64,000 nt of DNA from Prorocentrum cordatum (GCA_963575745.1 CAUYUJ010019102.1:123548-187547), one strand, 5' to 3'. Shown: positions 20,694 to 31,200, counted from the stretch's first letter. Numbers and translations are program-made. The notes: a model not told the origin generated them from the sequence alone.

Positions 20694-23659
20694 GTGATAT
20701 GACCCTCGGCGGTGGGACTGGCCCAACCTCCGCCGTTCGCCTTCCTGGGCTTGCACGCGGATCCGCGGAGATCTTCCCGTTGCCCGACGACCCCAGCCTC
20801 GTCGCGGACTTCTGGATCCACCTTCAGGGGCGTGCCCAGCGCCGGTTCGTGAGGGACTGGCGGCAGTGTGTGCGTTCGCTAAATTGGTTGTGGGGTGCTG
20901 GACATCGTGAGGCCGCCCGTCGTGCTCAAGGTGACGTCCATCCATGCCGTTTTCGACTTCAACGGGAGGTGCTGGTGCGAATCGCCCAGGGGGTCCAGAT
21001 CTACTTGGACCCACCCTCCGACCTCTCTCCGAAGGAGGCCTTTCAGGGGCTACTTCGAGGCCGCGGGGTCTACGACACCGAGACGGCCTACACTACCCTG
21101 GCACCCTACCAACGGGGCGCGGTTTCTCTTCCCTGTGACGTCTCGACGGCCCCGGCTGTGGGAACCCTGGTCACGGGGCGCGCCCTCGAGTATCTGGTAG
21201 AGGCAGAGGAGCAGATGATCAGGGCCGATGCTGAGGTCCAGCTTGACCGTGAGACGAATGGCGAAATCAAGACCTACACCGACCCCCTGCTCGCCAATAG
21301 CCGCCGCCGGTACTCCACCTTCGTGAAGGACCTGAAGCGGAAAGGCTTGGTGGGCTTCACCCGCGATCCCAAGGAGTTCGTAGGTGTTTTCTTCGTGTGG
21401 AAGAAGGAGCGCGCCTCCATGAGAATGGTGCTCGACTGCCGCCGCTCTAATCAACGTTTCGTGACCCCTGCTGGGGTCGAGCTGCTGTCGACAGAGGGGC
21501 TTGGCCGGATCGAGTGCGACGCGGAGCAGACCGGCACGTTGCCCATCTTCCTGGGCAAAGCTGACGTGAAGGACTGCTTCCACCGCATGATGTTCGGCAA
21601 CCACCTCTCCAAGTACTTCTGCTACCCGGGCGGCCTCGCCAAGGAGTTTGGCATCGTCGGGCAGCTGGTGTCGGGGGTGCCCGCTCGCGCTGACGACTAC
21701 CTCTGGCCGTGCGCCCTCGCGCTGCCCATGGGCTGGACGTGGTCGCTCTACTTCGCTCAGGTGGCCAACCTCGGCCTGGTGGAACGGGTCCCCGCGGTCG
21801 CGTCGAGCTGCGTGGCTACCGATCGGGGGCCCCCTATCGTGCTGTCTCCGACCTCCTCCTGGCACTACGTTTACGTCGACAATGTGGGGCTCTTGTCGCT
21901 CGACGCCTCCTACGTCAAGGGGGCTCTGGCGGACACCATCGCGGCCTTCGACGCCGCGGGCCTCGTCATGCATGACATCTCGGTGGACTCCGACGCCGCC
22001 GAGGCGCTGGGAGTGACGCTCGATGGCCAGAAGCACCAGACCCTCGTCAACCACCGGCGCTACTGGAAGGTCAGACTGGGCCTCCGGTGGGTCCTCTCCT
22101 TGCGGCGCCTGGCAGGGCGGGAGCTCGAAGTTTTGCTTGGCCACTGTACATTCGTCGGCCTGATGTGCCGGGAGACCCTGTCCGTGTGGCACACCGTCTA
22201 CACCTTCATCCGCGAGCGGTACTGGGCCAAGAGCGACGTGTGGGACTCCGCACGTCAGGAGCTCGAGTGCTTCCTCGGGCTGATGCCGCTCCTTCGCTCC
22301 GAGTGGGATCGGCCGTGGCTCGCGCAGGTACTGTCCGTGGACGCCAGCCCGTACGGCTGGGGGATTGCCAGCTCCGAGTTCGGAGTGTCGACGGTGAAAA
22401 AGCAGGGCAGGATCCTCGAACGATCTCGTTTCCGTCGTCTCGGAGGGTTGCCGGCTCGGGCCAGTGCCCTCGCTGCCGCGGGGTTCGTCTACTCGCCCAG
22501 GCAGGTCGACGACGAGAAAGAGCGTGACCCCTCGGACGTTCGGGAGGCTGGAGCCTGGGAGATGCGTAAGGACTTCCCTGAGATTCCTGGGGCCCTCCTC
22601 CACGGGGATCGGTGGCGCTTGATTTTGCATGGCAAGTGGGCCTACTCCGAGGATATCCTGATTCTTGAGGCCCGCGTCCTGGTCAAAGCTGTCGCAAGAG
22701 TTTGTAATTGTGTTCCAGGTGGATTCTGCAGAGTATTGTTATTTGGAGATAATATGTCAGTTATATTAGCTTGTGAAAGATTTCGGGCCCGCAGCTTCGG
22801 GCTCTTGGTGCAGATCAGACGAATCGCGGCCTACGCTCTGGCCCGAGGGGTTCGATTTGGGTTCAGGTGGCATCCCTCAGAGCTCAACAGTAGCGACGCT
22901 GGGTCCCGTATCTACGACCCCAACTACGACTCCACGAAGGATCTCACTCGCCTAGTGGCTGACGGACACGGACCCGGAGACGTCCTGCCTCAGCCTGCGG
23001 ATCCACCTCGATCCGACGACGTGCCGGCTCAAGTTCCCGAATCGCTCGAGACCCCTGATCCTTTCGCCTGCACCGTATTCCACGACTGCCATGAAGCGGA
23101 CCCGCACCCTGGAGGCGCCGAGCCACACCATCGCTGGCCAGAAGAGCCGGCGCACGACGAGCAGTGCGCGTCCGACGGCGACTTCCTGTCCGCCTTCAGC
23201 GACCCCGGGGCCATCGAGGACGCGTACCCTCCCGCGACCGGAGATACGCTCGAAGCTGGACGCTGGGAAGGTGCCCCCGGCCAAAGGGTCCCTGGAGACG
23301 CTGGCGGTCAAGGGGCCCGCGTGGGCTACAGCAGCAGTCACGGCCGCTGCCACCGCCGCGGCCGCCGACGTGGACAGCGATGGCACTACTACGGCCGACG
23401 AGATGGAGAGGGGACCCGACGGCAGGTCATCTCAGCAGCGGGTCCGAACCCTGCGTGCCGACCGGCGCGCGCGCAGGTACCTGCAACTAGCCGAGACCCT
23501 GCCGCCGCAGTCGTCGGTGCTGGAGGAGATGGCCGTCTCGGTGCGCACGCAGCGCCAGTACGTCATGGAGCTGCAGGGGTTCGTGGACTTTGCCTACCTG
23601 CGGCAGCTGCGCACCACCACGTCCGCGCTCACCGACGCCGCCCTGGTGGAGTACATTAA
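20690..23659 (+). CDS. Reverse transcriptase - RNase H polyprotein (DIRS-type Pol)
   Basis: The start chosen is the ATG at 20690, which overlaps the gag stop as ATGA and opens 989 codons; the frame is open further upstream but there it shadows gag. An N-terminal region of about 200 residues is followed by the RT: motif A ADVKDCFHRM (Asp about 292), motif B ALPMGWTWSLYFAQ, and motif C YVDN (Asp 397, Asn 398) instead of the usual YxDD. RNase H follows: LSVDASPYGWG (Asp 551), Glu 660 in ILEARVLVK, Asp 687 in LLFGDNMS and the closing NSSDAGSR. After about residue 750 the frame is a Pro/Asp-rich tail that overlaps the recombinase frame. The protein would copy the element RNA and remove RNA from the hybrid. 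Confidence 0.9.
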   Translation: MSDMTLGGGTGPTSAVRLPGLARGSAEIFPLPDDPSLVADFWIHLQGRAQRRFVRDWRQCVRSLNWLWGAGHREAARRAQGDVHPCRFRLQREVLVRIAQGVQIYLDPPSDLSPKEAFQGLLRGRGVYDTETAYTTLAPYQRGAVSLPCDVSTAPAVGTLVTGRALEYLVEAEEQMIRADAEVQLDRETNGEIKTYTDPLLANSRRRYSTFVKDLKRKGLVGFTRDPKEFVGVFFVWKKERASMRMVLDCRRSNQRFVTPAGVELLSTEGLGRIECDAEQTGTLPIFLGKADVKDCFHRMMFGNHLSKYFCYPGGLAKEFGIVGQLVSGVPARADDYLWPCALALPMGWTWSLYFAQVANLGLVERVPAVASSCVATDRGPPIVLSPTSSWHYVYVDNVGLLSLDASYVKGALADTIAAFDAAGLVMHDISVDSDAAEALGVTLDGQKHQTLVNHRRYWKVRLGLRWVLSLRRLAGRELEVLLGHCTFVGLMCRETLSVWHTVYTFIRERYWAKSDVWDSARQELECFLGLMPLLRSEWDRPWLAQVLSVDASPYGWGIASSEFGVSTVKKQGRILERSRFRRLGGLPARASALAAAGFVYSPRQVDDEKERDPSDVREAGAWEMRKDFPEIPGALLHGDRWRLILHGKWAYSEDILILEARVLVKAVARVCNCVPGGFCRVLLFGDNMSVILACERFRARSFGLLVQIRRIAAYALARGVRFGFRWHPSELNSSDAGSRIYDPNYDSTKDLTRLVADGHGPGDVLPQPADPPRSDDVPAQVPESLETPDPFACTVFHDCHEADPHPGGAEPHHRWPEEPAHDEQCASDGDFLSAFSDPGAIEDAYPPATGDTLEAGRWEGAPGQRVPGDAGGQGARVGYSSSHGRCHRRGRRRGQRWHYYGRRDGEGTRRQVISAAGPNPACRPARAQVPATSRDPAAAVVGAGGDGRLGAHAAPVRHGAAGVRGLCLPAAAAHHHVRAHRRRPGGVH

Positions 23660-24656
23660 CCACATGTTCTTCCGTGGCGAGCAGGCGTTCAGTGGCGAGA
23701 AGCTCCTCGCCGCGGTGATGGCCCGCTCACCCGAGTTCTCGAGAGTTGGTCTCAGCAAGATGCCGAGGGCCTGGCGTTGCCTGAAGGGATGGAGGCGCCT
23801 GACTCCAGGGCGCTCCCGCAAGCCCGCTCCCCTGCCGGTCTGGTGTGCCATCGCGGTGGAGTTCGCGAGGCGGGGCATGCTGGCCATGGGGCTCGCCGTG
23901 ATGATCGGAGTCAGCTGCTACCTCAGGCCCTCGGAGCTCCTCAACCTTACCTCGGACAACCTGGTGGCCCCGGCATCGCCTGTGTCGCAGTACTGGAGCC
24001 TCCTTTTGCATCCTTCGGAGGGGGAGAAGAGGAGCAAGACCGGGGATGCGGACGACTCGCTGATCATCGACTCGGCCTACATGCTGCCGTGGGTGCACGA
24101 CTTCCTCCAGGCCTTGAAGGAGAAGGGCGGCCGGCTGTGGTCCTTCGACTATCTCACCTTCTTGGCGGAGTTCAAGACTGTGGCCAAGATGCTGGGCATG
24201 CCGCACCTTGTGCCCTACCAGATGAGACACTCGGGGCCGTCGATAGATCGCCTCAAGCCGGATCGCAGCCAGGAGGAGTGTCAGAAGCGCGGAAGGTGGA
24301 AGAGCTGGAAAAGCCTCGTGCGCTACGAGAAGAGCGCCCGCCTCGGAAGCTTCTGGAACGAGCTCCCTGCCGAGATGCAAGCGCACATGCGCCTGTGCGA
24401 GGACCAGCTCGTCGAGTTCCTCTGGTCGCCCGAGCGTGCCCCAAGGCCACCGCCCGTCCGCGGCTGGCCAAAGATGGCACCTACATGGCCGACCTGTTCT
24501 CCGGCTCGGGCAAGGTTGCTCGGGCAGTCATGCGGCTGGGGTTCTCAGCCAAGGCTTGGGACATCATCCACGGGCCCAACCATGACATCACCGACCCGGC
24601 TGTGCTTCGGCTACTGCTCTCGGACATCCGTGACGGCAAGATCTTCGCCGCCATGA
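23091..24656 (+). CDS. Tyrosine recombinase (integrase of the DIRS-type element)
   Basis: 521 codons, in a different frame from Pol and overlapping it by up to 569 bp; true translation may begin later than the ATG at 23091, because the first ~90 residues are low complexity. A SAM-like helical N-domain (RTQRQYVMELQGFVDFAY) precedes the catalytic domain: Arg 279 in SCYLRPSELLNL, Arg 379-His 380 in YQMRHSGPSIDR, and Tyr 412 in LVRYEKSARL after KRGRWKSWKS. These match the R...RH...Y set of phage-type recombinases found in DIRS elements. It would insert a circular cDNA without making a target duplication, which fits the flanks. The last ~57 codons overlap the methyltransferase. Confidence 0.92.
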   Translation: MKRTRTLEAPSHTIAGQKSRRTTSSARPTATSCPPSATPGPSRTRTLPRPEIRSKLDAGKVPPAKGSLETLAVKGPAWATAAVTAAATAAAADVDSDGTTTADEMERGPDGRSSQQRVRTLRADRRARRYLQLAETLPPQSSVLEEMAVSVRTQRQYVMELQGFVDFAYLRQLRTTTSALTDAALVEYINHMFFRGEQAFSGEKLLAAVMARSPEFSRVGLSKMPRAWRCLKGWRRLTPGRSRKPAPLPVWCAIAVEFARRGMLAMGLAVMIGVSCYLRPSELLNLTSDNLVAPASPVSQYWSLLLHPSEGEKRSKTGDADDSLIIDSAYMLPWVHDFLQALKEKGGRLWSFDYLTFLAEFKTVAKMLGMPHLVPYQMRHSGPSIDRLKPDRSQEECQKRGRWKSWKSLVRYEKSARLGSFWNELPAEMQAHMRLCEDQLVEFLWSPERAPRPPPVRGWPKMAPTWPTCSPARARLLGQSCGWGSQPRLGTSSTGPTMTSPTRLCFGYCSRTSVTARSSPP

Positions 24657-25237
24657 TTGCCCTCCCTTGCACCTCGCTGACTATCGCTCGAGATAGGACC
24701 TTTCAGATACGTTCACGCACTCAACCATGGGGGACTGACCTTACTGATGCTACCGATCGTGACCGGGCCTCGCTCGAGACTGGTAACAAGATAATTCGGG
24801 CCGTACTTCGCATTCTTAGACATCTCAATCGCTACAAGATTCCGTGGATACTTGAGAATCCGTCAACTTCCCGCCTGTGGTTCATTCCAGAGATACTTGC
24901 TCTGTGCAGTCAGGCGCGTGCTGAATGGCGACTTGCAGATTTCTGTCAATGGGGGACGCCGTGGCGAAAAAGGACATGGCTGGTTTGCGGCAACATGGAC
25001 CCTGAGGACACTTGCTCGCTGGACAGAGTCTGCACTGGAAAAGCAGGTGTGTGCTCTCGCACTCTCCGCCGTCTTATCGAGCTGAGTGGCCGCAATGACC
25101 AGAATGTTCTGTGGTCCTCAATTGCCCAGCCTTACCCCTCTCGCCTGGCCACTGCTCTGGGTAAGTCTCTCGCTGCTAAGAAGCACGCCTCCTGCTCGTA
25201 CAACTCGGGCGGCCCCGTCCGTACCGGGGCCCAATGA
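24485..25237 (+). CDS. C5-like DNA methyltransferase domain protein of the DIRS-type element
   Basis: 250 codons from ATG 24485, in the +1-shifted frame relative to the recombinase, with a 172-bp overlap. It opens directly on an AdoMet-binding motif (ADLFSGSGKVARAV, residues 2-15). An acidic second strand (AWDI..GPNHDITD) follows, then ALPCTSLT with Cys 62 where C5 enzymes carry the PC catalytic motif, and WILENPSTSRLW with Glu 124 where they carry ENV. No DPPY/NPPY of N6-adenine methylases is seen. It is short and lacks a clear target-recognition domain, so sequence specificity cannot be read. DIRS elements often carry a methyltransferase, usually described as Dam-like; this one looks cytosine-type. 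GC content falls through its second half. Confidence 0.8.
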   Translation: MADLFSGSGKVARAVMRLGFSAKAWDIIHGPNHDITDPAVLRLLLSDIRDGKIFAAMIALPCTSLTIARDRTFQIRSRTQPWGTDLTDATDRDRASLETGNKIIRAVLRILRHLNRYKIPWILENPSTSRLWFIPEILALCSQARAEWRLADFCQWGTPWRKRTWLVCGNMDPEDTCSLDRVCTGKAGVCSRTLRRLIELSGRNDQNVLWSSIAQPYPSRLATALGKSLAAKKHASCSYNSGGPVRTGAQ

Positions 25238-25322
25238 GGCTCTTGCCTTGGGTGCTTTCGCTTTTCCCCTCCTCTCTTCCCCTCCTTCGCCCCTGTGAAC
25301 CCTTTTCAATTCGGGATGTTTG

Positions 25323-25431
25323 GAATGCCTTGGACGTGTGATTCTAACGATCTCACGTCGTCCCAGCTGTGTGTTGTAACCCTGTCAGATAGTAGCAGAT
25401 CTTCTCCGCTGGAAAAACACGGTCTCATTAT
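25323..25431 (+). repeat. Split direct repeat B1
   Basis: 109 bp, GAATGCCTTGGACGTG to CACGGTCTCATTAT. One mismatch to B2 (GTGATTCTAAC versus GTGATGCTAAC). Directly abuts A2, as the B2-A1 junction of a circle would. Confidence 0.95.
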
Positions 25432-25539
25432 GTTAGTGCGTGCACGGGAATGATGAGAAAGGTTTTTCGGGTGTCGTGTCCAGGCTTGGCCCCCCGCGTT
25501 GCTCATCGCAACCGCTCGGGCTCAAGCGTCAAAAGGCAC
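25431..25539 (+). repeat. Split direct repeat A2
   Basis: 109 bp identical to A1. Followed by a 52-bp spacer (25540-25591) before B2. Confidence 0.95.
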
Positions 25540-25591
25540 CCGCCCTTTCGAACAATGTTCTCCCATCCCTTACTTCATTCAATGCTTTGCA

Positions 25592-25700
25592 GAATGCCTT
25601 GGACGTGTGATGCTAACGATCTCACGTCGTCCCAGCTGTGTGTTGTAACCCTGTCAGATAGTAGCAGATCTTCTCCGCTGGAAAAACACGGTCTCATTAT
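25592..25700 (+). repeat. Split direct repeat B2 (right end of the element)
   Basis: 109 bp copy of B1. Ends in CATTAT at 25700, and the macrosatellite resumes with TCTCTTTTTAGAAGGGAG. Confidence 0.95.
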
Positions 25701-28207
25701 TCTCTTTTTAGAAGGGAGAACCTATGTGGTGTAAGCAATGTGGTGTAATCAATTTCTGATCGCAGTGCGTTGTCCACTCCACTGCTCGCGCAAACATCCC
25801 ACCCACCCACCCGAAATTTGGTTTGCAAAATTTCTTAAGACCGTGACGGTGGGTACCACATGGCACTTGGCAACAACAGCGACGCCGACGACGACAGCGA
25901 CAACGACGATGACGACGCCGCCGAAAACGACTACGACGACACCGACGACGTCTCCAACGACTTCGACGACGCCGTCAACGACGACGACGACGACACCGAC
26001 GACGACGACGACGACACCGTTGCCGACGACGACGACGATGACAACGATGACGACGATGACGACGCCGACGACGACGATAACGACGACATCGACGACGACG
26101 ACGTCAACGACGCCGACGACGACGACGACGACGGCGGCGACGACGACGACGCCGACGTCGACGACGACGAAGACGACAACGACGCCGACGCCGACGACGA
26201 CGACGAAAACGACGACGACGTCGCCAACGAAGACAACGAGGAAGGAGGGAGGACGACGACGGCGACAACGACGACAACGACGAGGGAGGAGGGAGGACGG
26301 CGACGACGCGAACGACGAAGAAGGAGGAAGGACGGCGACGCCGACGACGGCAACGACGAGGGAGGAGGGAAGACGACGACGACAACGACGACGACGACGG
26401 CGACGAAATAGGAGGGACGACGACGAGACGCCGACGACGGACGACGCCGACGACGAGGGAGGAGGAGGAAGGACGACCACGGCGACAACGACGACGGAAA
26501 CGACCACGACGCCAAAGAGGACGACGACGACGAACACGAGGAAAGACAGAAGACGACGTAGGCGACGACGACGACGATAACGACGCGGGAGGAGGAAGAC
26601 GACGACGTCGACGAGGACGACGCAAGAGCGCGCGCGCACGCTTTTGCTGAAAATCCGTTTTGCGAAACCTTGTGTTTTTGTAGGTTTCTTGGACACACGA
26701 TTTTGAAGTCCTTCCGAAACCGATGGGTTTTTAAGGTTTTCGGCATACGCGCGCGACGACGCGCGCGTCTGCACTTCGTCTCGTTTTTTGCAGAGGATTC
26801 TCGCGACGGCACACGCGCAAGGGCGTTCGACAGCTTTCGACATGAGCGCGCGCGAAGCCCGTTTGGTAGCATTTTGTGAAAATCTTGAAAAACCCATGGT
26901 TTTCTTAAGATTTCGCAAGAGCTTTCGCGGAAGTTTTTTTAGCAACTCTGTGTTGGGAAACCCTGTGTTTTTGGATTTTTTTTTGAAACTCGATTGCGAA
27001 ATCCTGCCCGCACCGAAGGTTTTTGAAGGATTTCGGCATGCGCGCGCGACGACGCGCGCGTGTGCACTTCGTTTCATTGTTTGCAAGGGAGTCGCGAAAA
27101 AAATGTTATGGTAGAACAAAAAATGTCACCGCATAGTGTCTTTTACAAGGGAACCTCAGGGGGGGGAAACCGGCCTAGCTGGGATGGTATGGTTTCATAT
27201 TTCGGATGGACGAGTGTGCAGAATACATAGTATATATATATGAAACCATATTATCACAGGGGGAACCGATAAGTCCGGGGGGTGGGGGGTAGAGTCTATT
27301 TTTTTTGGAAAGGAGAATCAATCACTTGCTCAACTTGAAGCTGTCCTCTCCACTGCTCGCGCAAACATCCCACCCTCCCACCCGCAACTTGATTTGCAAA
27401 ACCTCTTAAAACCGACTACGACGACACCGGCGACAACGATTAGGACGACACCGACGACGTCTCCGACGACTTCGACGACGACAACGACGCCGACGCAGAC
27501 GACGACGAAGACGACGATGACGACGCCAACGAAGGCGACGACGAGGGAGGAGGAAGGACGACGACGGCGACAACGACGACAACGACAACAACGACGAGGG
27601 AGGAGGGAGGACGCCGACGACGCGAACGACGACGAAGGAGGAAGGACGGCGACGCCGACGACGACAACGACGAGGGAGGAGGGATGACGACGACGACAAC
27701 GACGACGACGACGGTGACGAAATAGTGACGACGACGGTGACGAAATAGAGCCGACGACGAGACGCCGACGACGGACGTCGACGACGACGTGGGAGGAGGA
27801 GGACGGACGACCACGGCGACAACGACGGCGGAAACGACCACGACGCCAAAGAGGACGACGACGACGAACATGAGTTTAGACAGAGGACGACGTAGGCGAC
27901 GACGACGACGACGACGCGGGAGGAGGGAGGACGGCGACGACGACGACGACGACGCAAGAGCGCGCGAGCACGCTTTTGTTGAAAATCCGTGTTGCGAAAC
28001 CTTAGGTTTTTGTACGTTTTTTGGACGCACGATTTTGAAATCCTTCCGAAACCGATGGGTTTTGAAGGTTTTCGGCGTACGCCCGCGACGGCGTGCGCGT
28101 CTGCACTTCGTTTCGTTTTTTGCACAGGATTTTCCCGACGGCACACGCGCAAGGGCGTTCGACAGATTTCGACATGCGCGCGCGCGAAGCCCGTTTGGCA
28201 GCATTTT

Positions 28208-28263
<56 letters not shown>

Positions 28264-31200
28264 AAAAACGCAAGAGCTCGCGCGGAAGCTTTTTTAGCAA
28301 ATCAGTGTTGCGAAGCCCTGTGTTTTTGTATGTTTTTTTTGGAAACTCGATTGCGAAATCCTTCCGGCACCGAAGGTTTTTGAAGGATTTCGGCATGCGC
28401 GCGCGACGGCGCGCGCGTGTGCACATCGTTTCATTTTTTGCAAGGGATTCGCGAACAAGTGTGATGTTAGAACAACAAATGTAACCGCATAGTTTTTTTT
28501 GCAAAACAACAAAGGGAACCTCAGGGGGGGAAACCGGTTTGGCTGGGATGATATTTGTCATATTTCGGATGGACGAGTGGTCATAATCAGATATGATTTA
28601 CATACCCGAAAGGGGAACGGATAAGTCCGGGGGGGGGGGGGTAGAGTCTAATTAGAAAAGGAGAATCTAAATTGCGTCGTATGTACAGTGCAATTCACTT
28701 TGACCGTCTTGAAGCTGTCCTCTCCACTGCTCGTGCAAACATCCCACCCTCCCACCCGCAACTTGGTCGCAAGACCTCGTAAGACAAGACCGTGACGGTA
28801 GGTACCACATGGCACTTGGCCACGACACCGACGCCGACGACAGCGACAGCGATGACGAGACACCGACTACGACGACACCGACGACGTCTTCAACGACTTC
28901 GACGACGACAACGACGACGACAACGACGACACCGACGACGACGACGACGACGACGACGAGGGAGGAGGGAGGACGACGACGGCGACAACGACGACAACGA
29001 CGACAACGACGAGGGAGGAGGGAGGACGGCGACGACGCGAACGACGAAGAAGGAGGAAGGACGGCGATGCCGACGACGACGACGAGGGAGGAGGGGAGAC
29101 GATGACGACAACAACGACGACGACGACGACGACGGCGACGAAATAGGAGTGACGACGACGAGGCGCCGACGACGGACGATGACGACGACGAGGGATGAGG
29201 AGGAAGGACGACCACGGCGATAACGACGACGGAAACGACCACGACGCCAAAGAGGACGACGACGACGAACACGAGGAAAGACAGAGGACGACGTAGGCGA
29301 CGACGACGACGACGCGGCAGGAGGGAGGACGGCGACGACGACGACGACGACGACGCCGACGACGCAAGAGCGCGCGCGCACGCTTTTGTTGAAAATCCGT
29401 GTTGCGAAACCTGGTGTTTTTGTTTGGTTTTTTGGGCACTATTTTGAAATCCTTACGAAGCCGATGGGTTTTGAAGGATTTCGGCATACGCGCGCGACGA
29501 CGCGCGCGTCTGCACTTCGTTAAATTTTTTACAGAGGACTCGCGACGGCACGCGCGCAAGGTCGTTCGACAGATTTCGACATGCGCGCGCGCGAAGTCCG
29601 TTTGGTAGCATTTGGTGAAAATTGTGAAAAGCCTATGGCTTTGTCTTAAGATTTCGCAAGAGCTCGCGCGTCAGTTTATTTAGCAAATCAGTGTTGCGAA
29701 ACCCTTTGTTTTTGCATGTTTTTTTGTTTTGGAAATTCGATTGCGAAATCTTTCCGGCACCGACGGTTTTTGAGGGATTTCGGCATGCGCGCGCGACGAC
29801 GCGCGCGTGTGCACTTCGTCTCGTTTTTTGCAAGGGATCCGGGCAAAAGCTTTATGTTAGAACAAAACTTGTTCCCGCGTATGGTTTTTCACAAGGGAAC
29901 CTCAGGGGTAGCGACCCCGGCCCCCCTGGGATAGTGTAAAATCATATTTAGGATGGACATGTGGTCAGAATCATATGTGATCTACATACCCGAAAGGGGG
30001 ATTGATGACGCCGGGGGGGGGGGGGTAGAGTAGATTTTTTTGGTGTTTAGAAAAAAGAATATACGGTGCGAGCTACAGTGGTGCAACCTATGCAGTGCAA
30101 TCTGGGTCGTGTAATTTACCTTGAGCAGATAATTTGGTGTAAGATATTACGTGGTGCGAGCAGTTTTGTGCAATCGTGCAACTCATGTGGCGCAATCTGT
30201 GTGGTGTGGGCTCCGTGACATAAGGCATGTGTTGCAATCACTGTGGTACAATGTATATGGTGTAAGCTTTGTGCTGCAATTAATATTTGGCCGTCTTGAA
30301 GCTGTCCTCTCCACTGCTCGTGCAAACATCCCACGCTCCCACCCGCAACTTGGTCGCAAGACCTCTTGAGACAAGACCGTGACGGTGGGTACCACATGGC
30401 ACTTGGCCACGACACCGACGCCGACGACGACAGCGACAACGACGACGACGGCGCCGCCGACACCGATTACGACGACGTCTCCAACGACTTCGACGACGAC
30501 AACGACGACGACGACACCGACGATGACCACGCCGACGACGACGACGGCGACGAGGGAGGAGGGAGGACGACGACGGCGACAACGACGACAATGACGACAA
30601 CGAAGAGGGAGGAGGGAGGACGGCGACGACGCGAACGACGAAGAAGGAGGAAGAACGGCGACGCCGACGACGACAACGACGAGGGAGGAGGGAAGACGAC
30701 GACGACGGCAACGACGACGACGACGGTGACGAAATAGGAGGGACGACGACGAGACGCCGACGACGGACGACGACGACGACGACGACGACTAGGGAGGAGG
30801 AGGAAGGACGACCACGGCGACAACGACGACGGAAACGACCACGACGCCAAAGAGGACGACGACGACGAACACGAGGAAAGACAGAGGACGACGTAGGCGA
30901 CGACGACGACGACGCGGGAGGAGGGAGGACGGCGACGACGACGACGACGCCGACGACGCAAGAGCGCGCGCGCGCCGCTTTTGTTGAAAATCCGGGTTTT
31001 TGTAGGTTTTTTGGACACGCGATTTCGAAATCCTTACGAAACCGATGGGTTTTGAAGGATTTCGGCATACGCGCGCGACGACGCGCGCGTCTGCACTTCG
31101 TTAATGTTTTTCCAGAGGACTCTCGCGACGGCACACGCGCAAGGGCGTTGGACAGATTTCGACATGCGCGCGCGCGAAGTCCGTTTGGTAGCATTTTGTG

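Larger units (their letters stand above)
18642..25700 (+). mobile_element. DIRS-order tyrosine-recombinase retrotransposon with split direct repeats and a methyltransferase domain (complete)
   Basis: A 7.06-kb element. The structure is A1 (18644-18752) - genes - B1 (25323-25431) - A2 (25431-25539) - B2 (25592-25700), the layout known for PAT/Ngaro-like members of the DIRS order. A1 and A2 are identical; B1 and B2 differ at one base. Coding order: small hydrophobic ORF, gag-like ORF, RT-RNase H, tyrosine recombinase, methyltransferase, all plus strand with overlaps. There is no aspartic protease or DDE integrase, as expected for the order. The flanks join at a TAT with no target-site duplication. 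Near-identical repeats suggest recent insertion. The single TAG in gag is the only visible lesion. Confidence 0.9.

Noticed and set aside
25749-27119. 456-codon minus frame, and similar frames in the other macrosatellite units
   Set aside because: Val/Arg/Ser runs come from the GAC tract; the rest follows module sequence that is open in several phases. No conserved protein signal between units.
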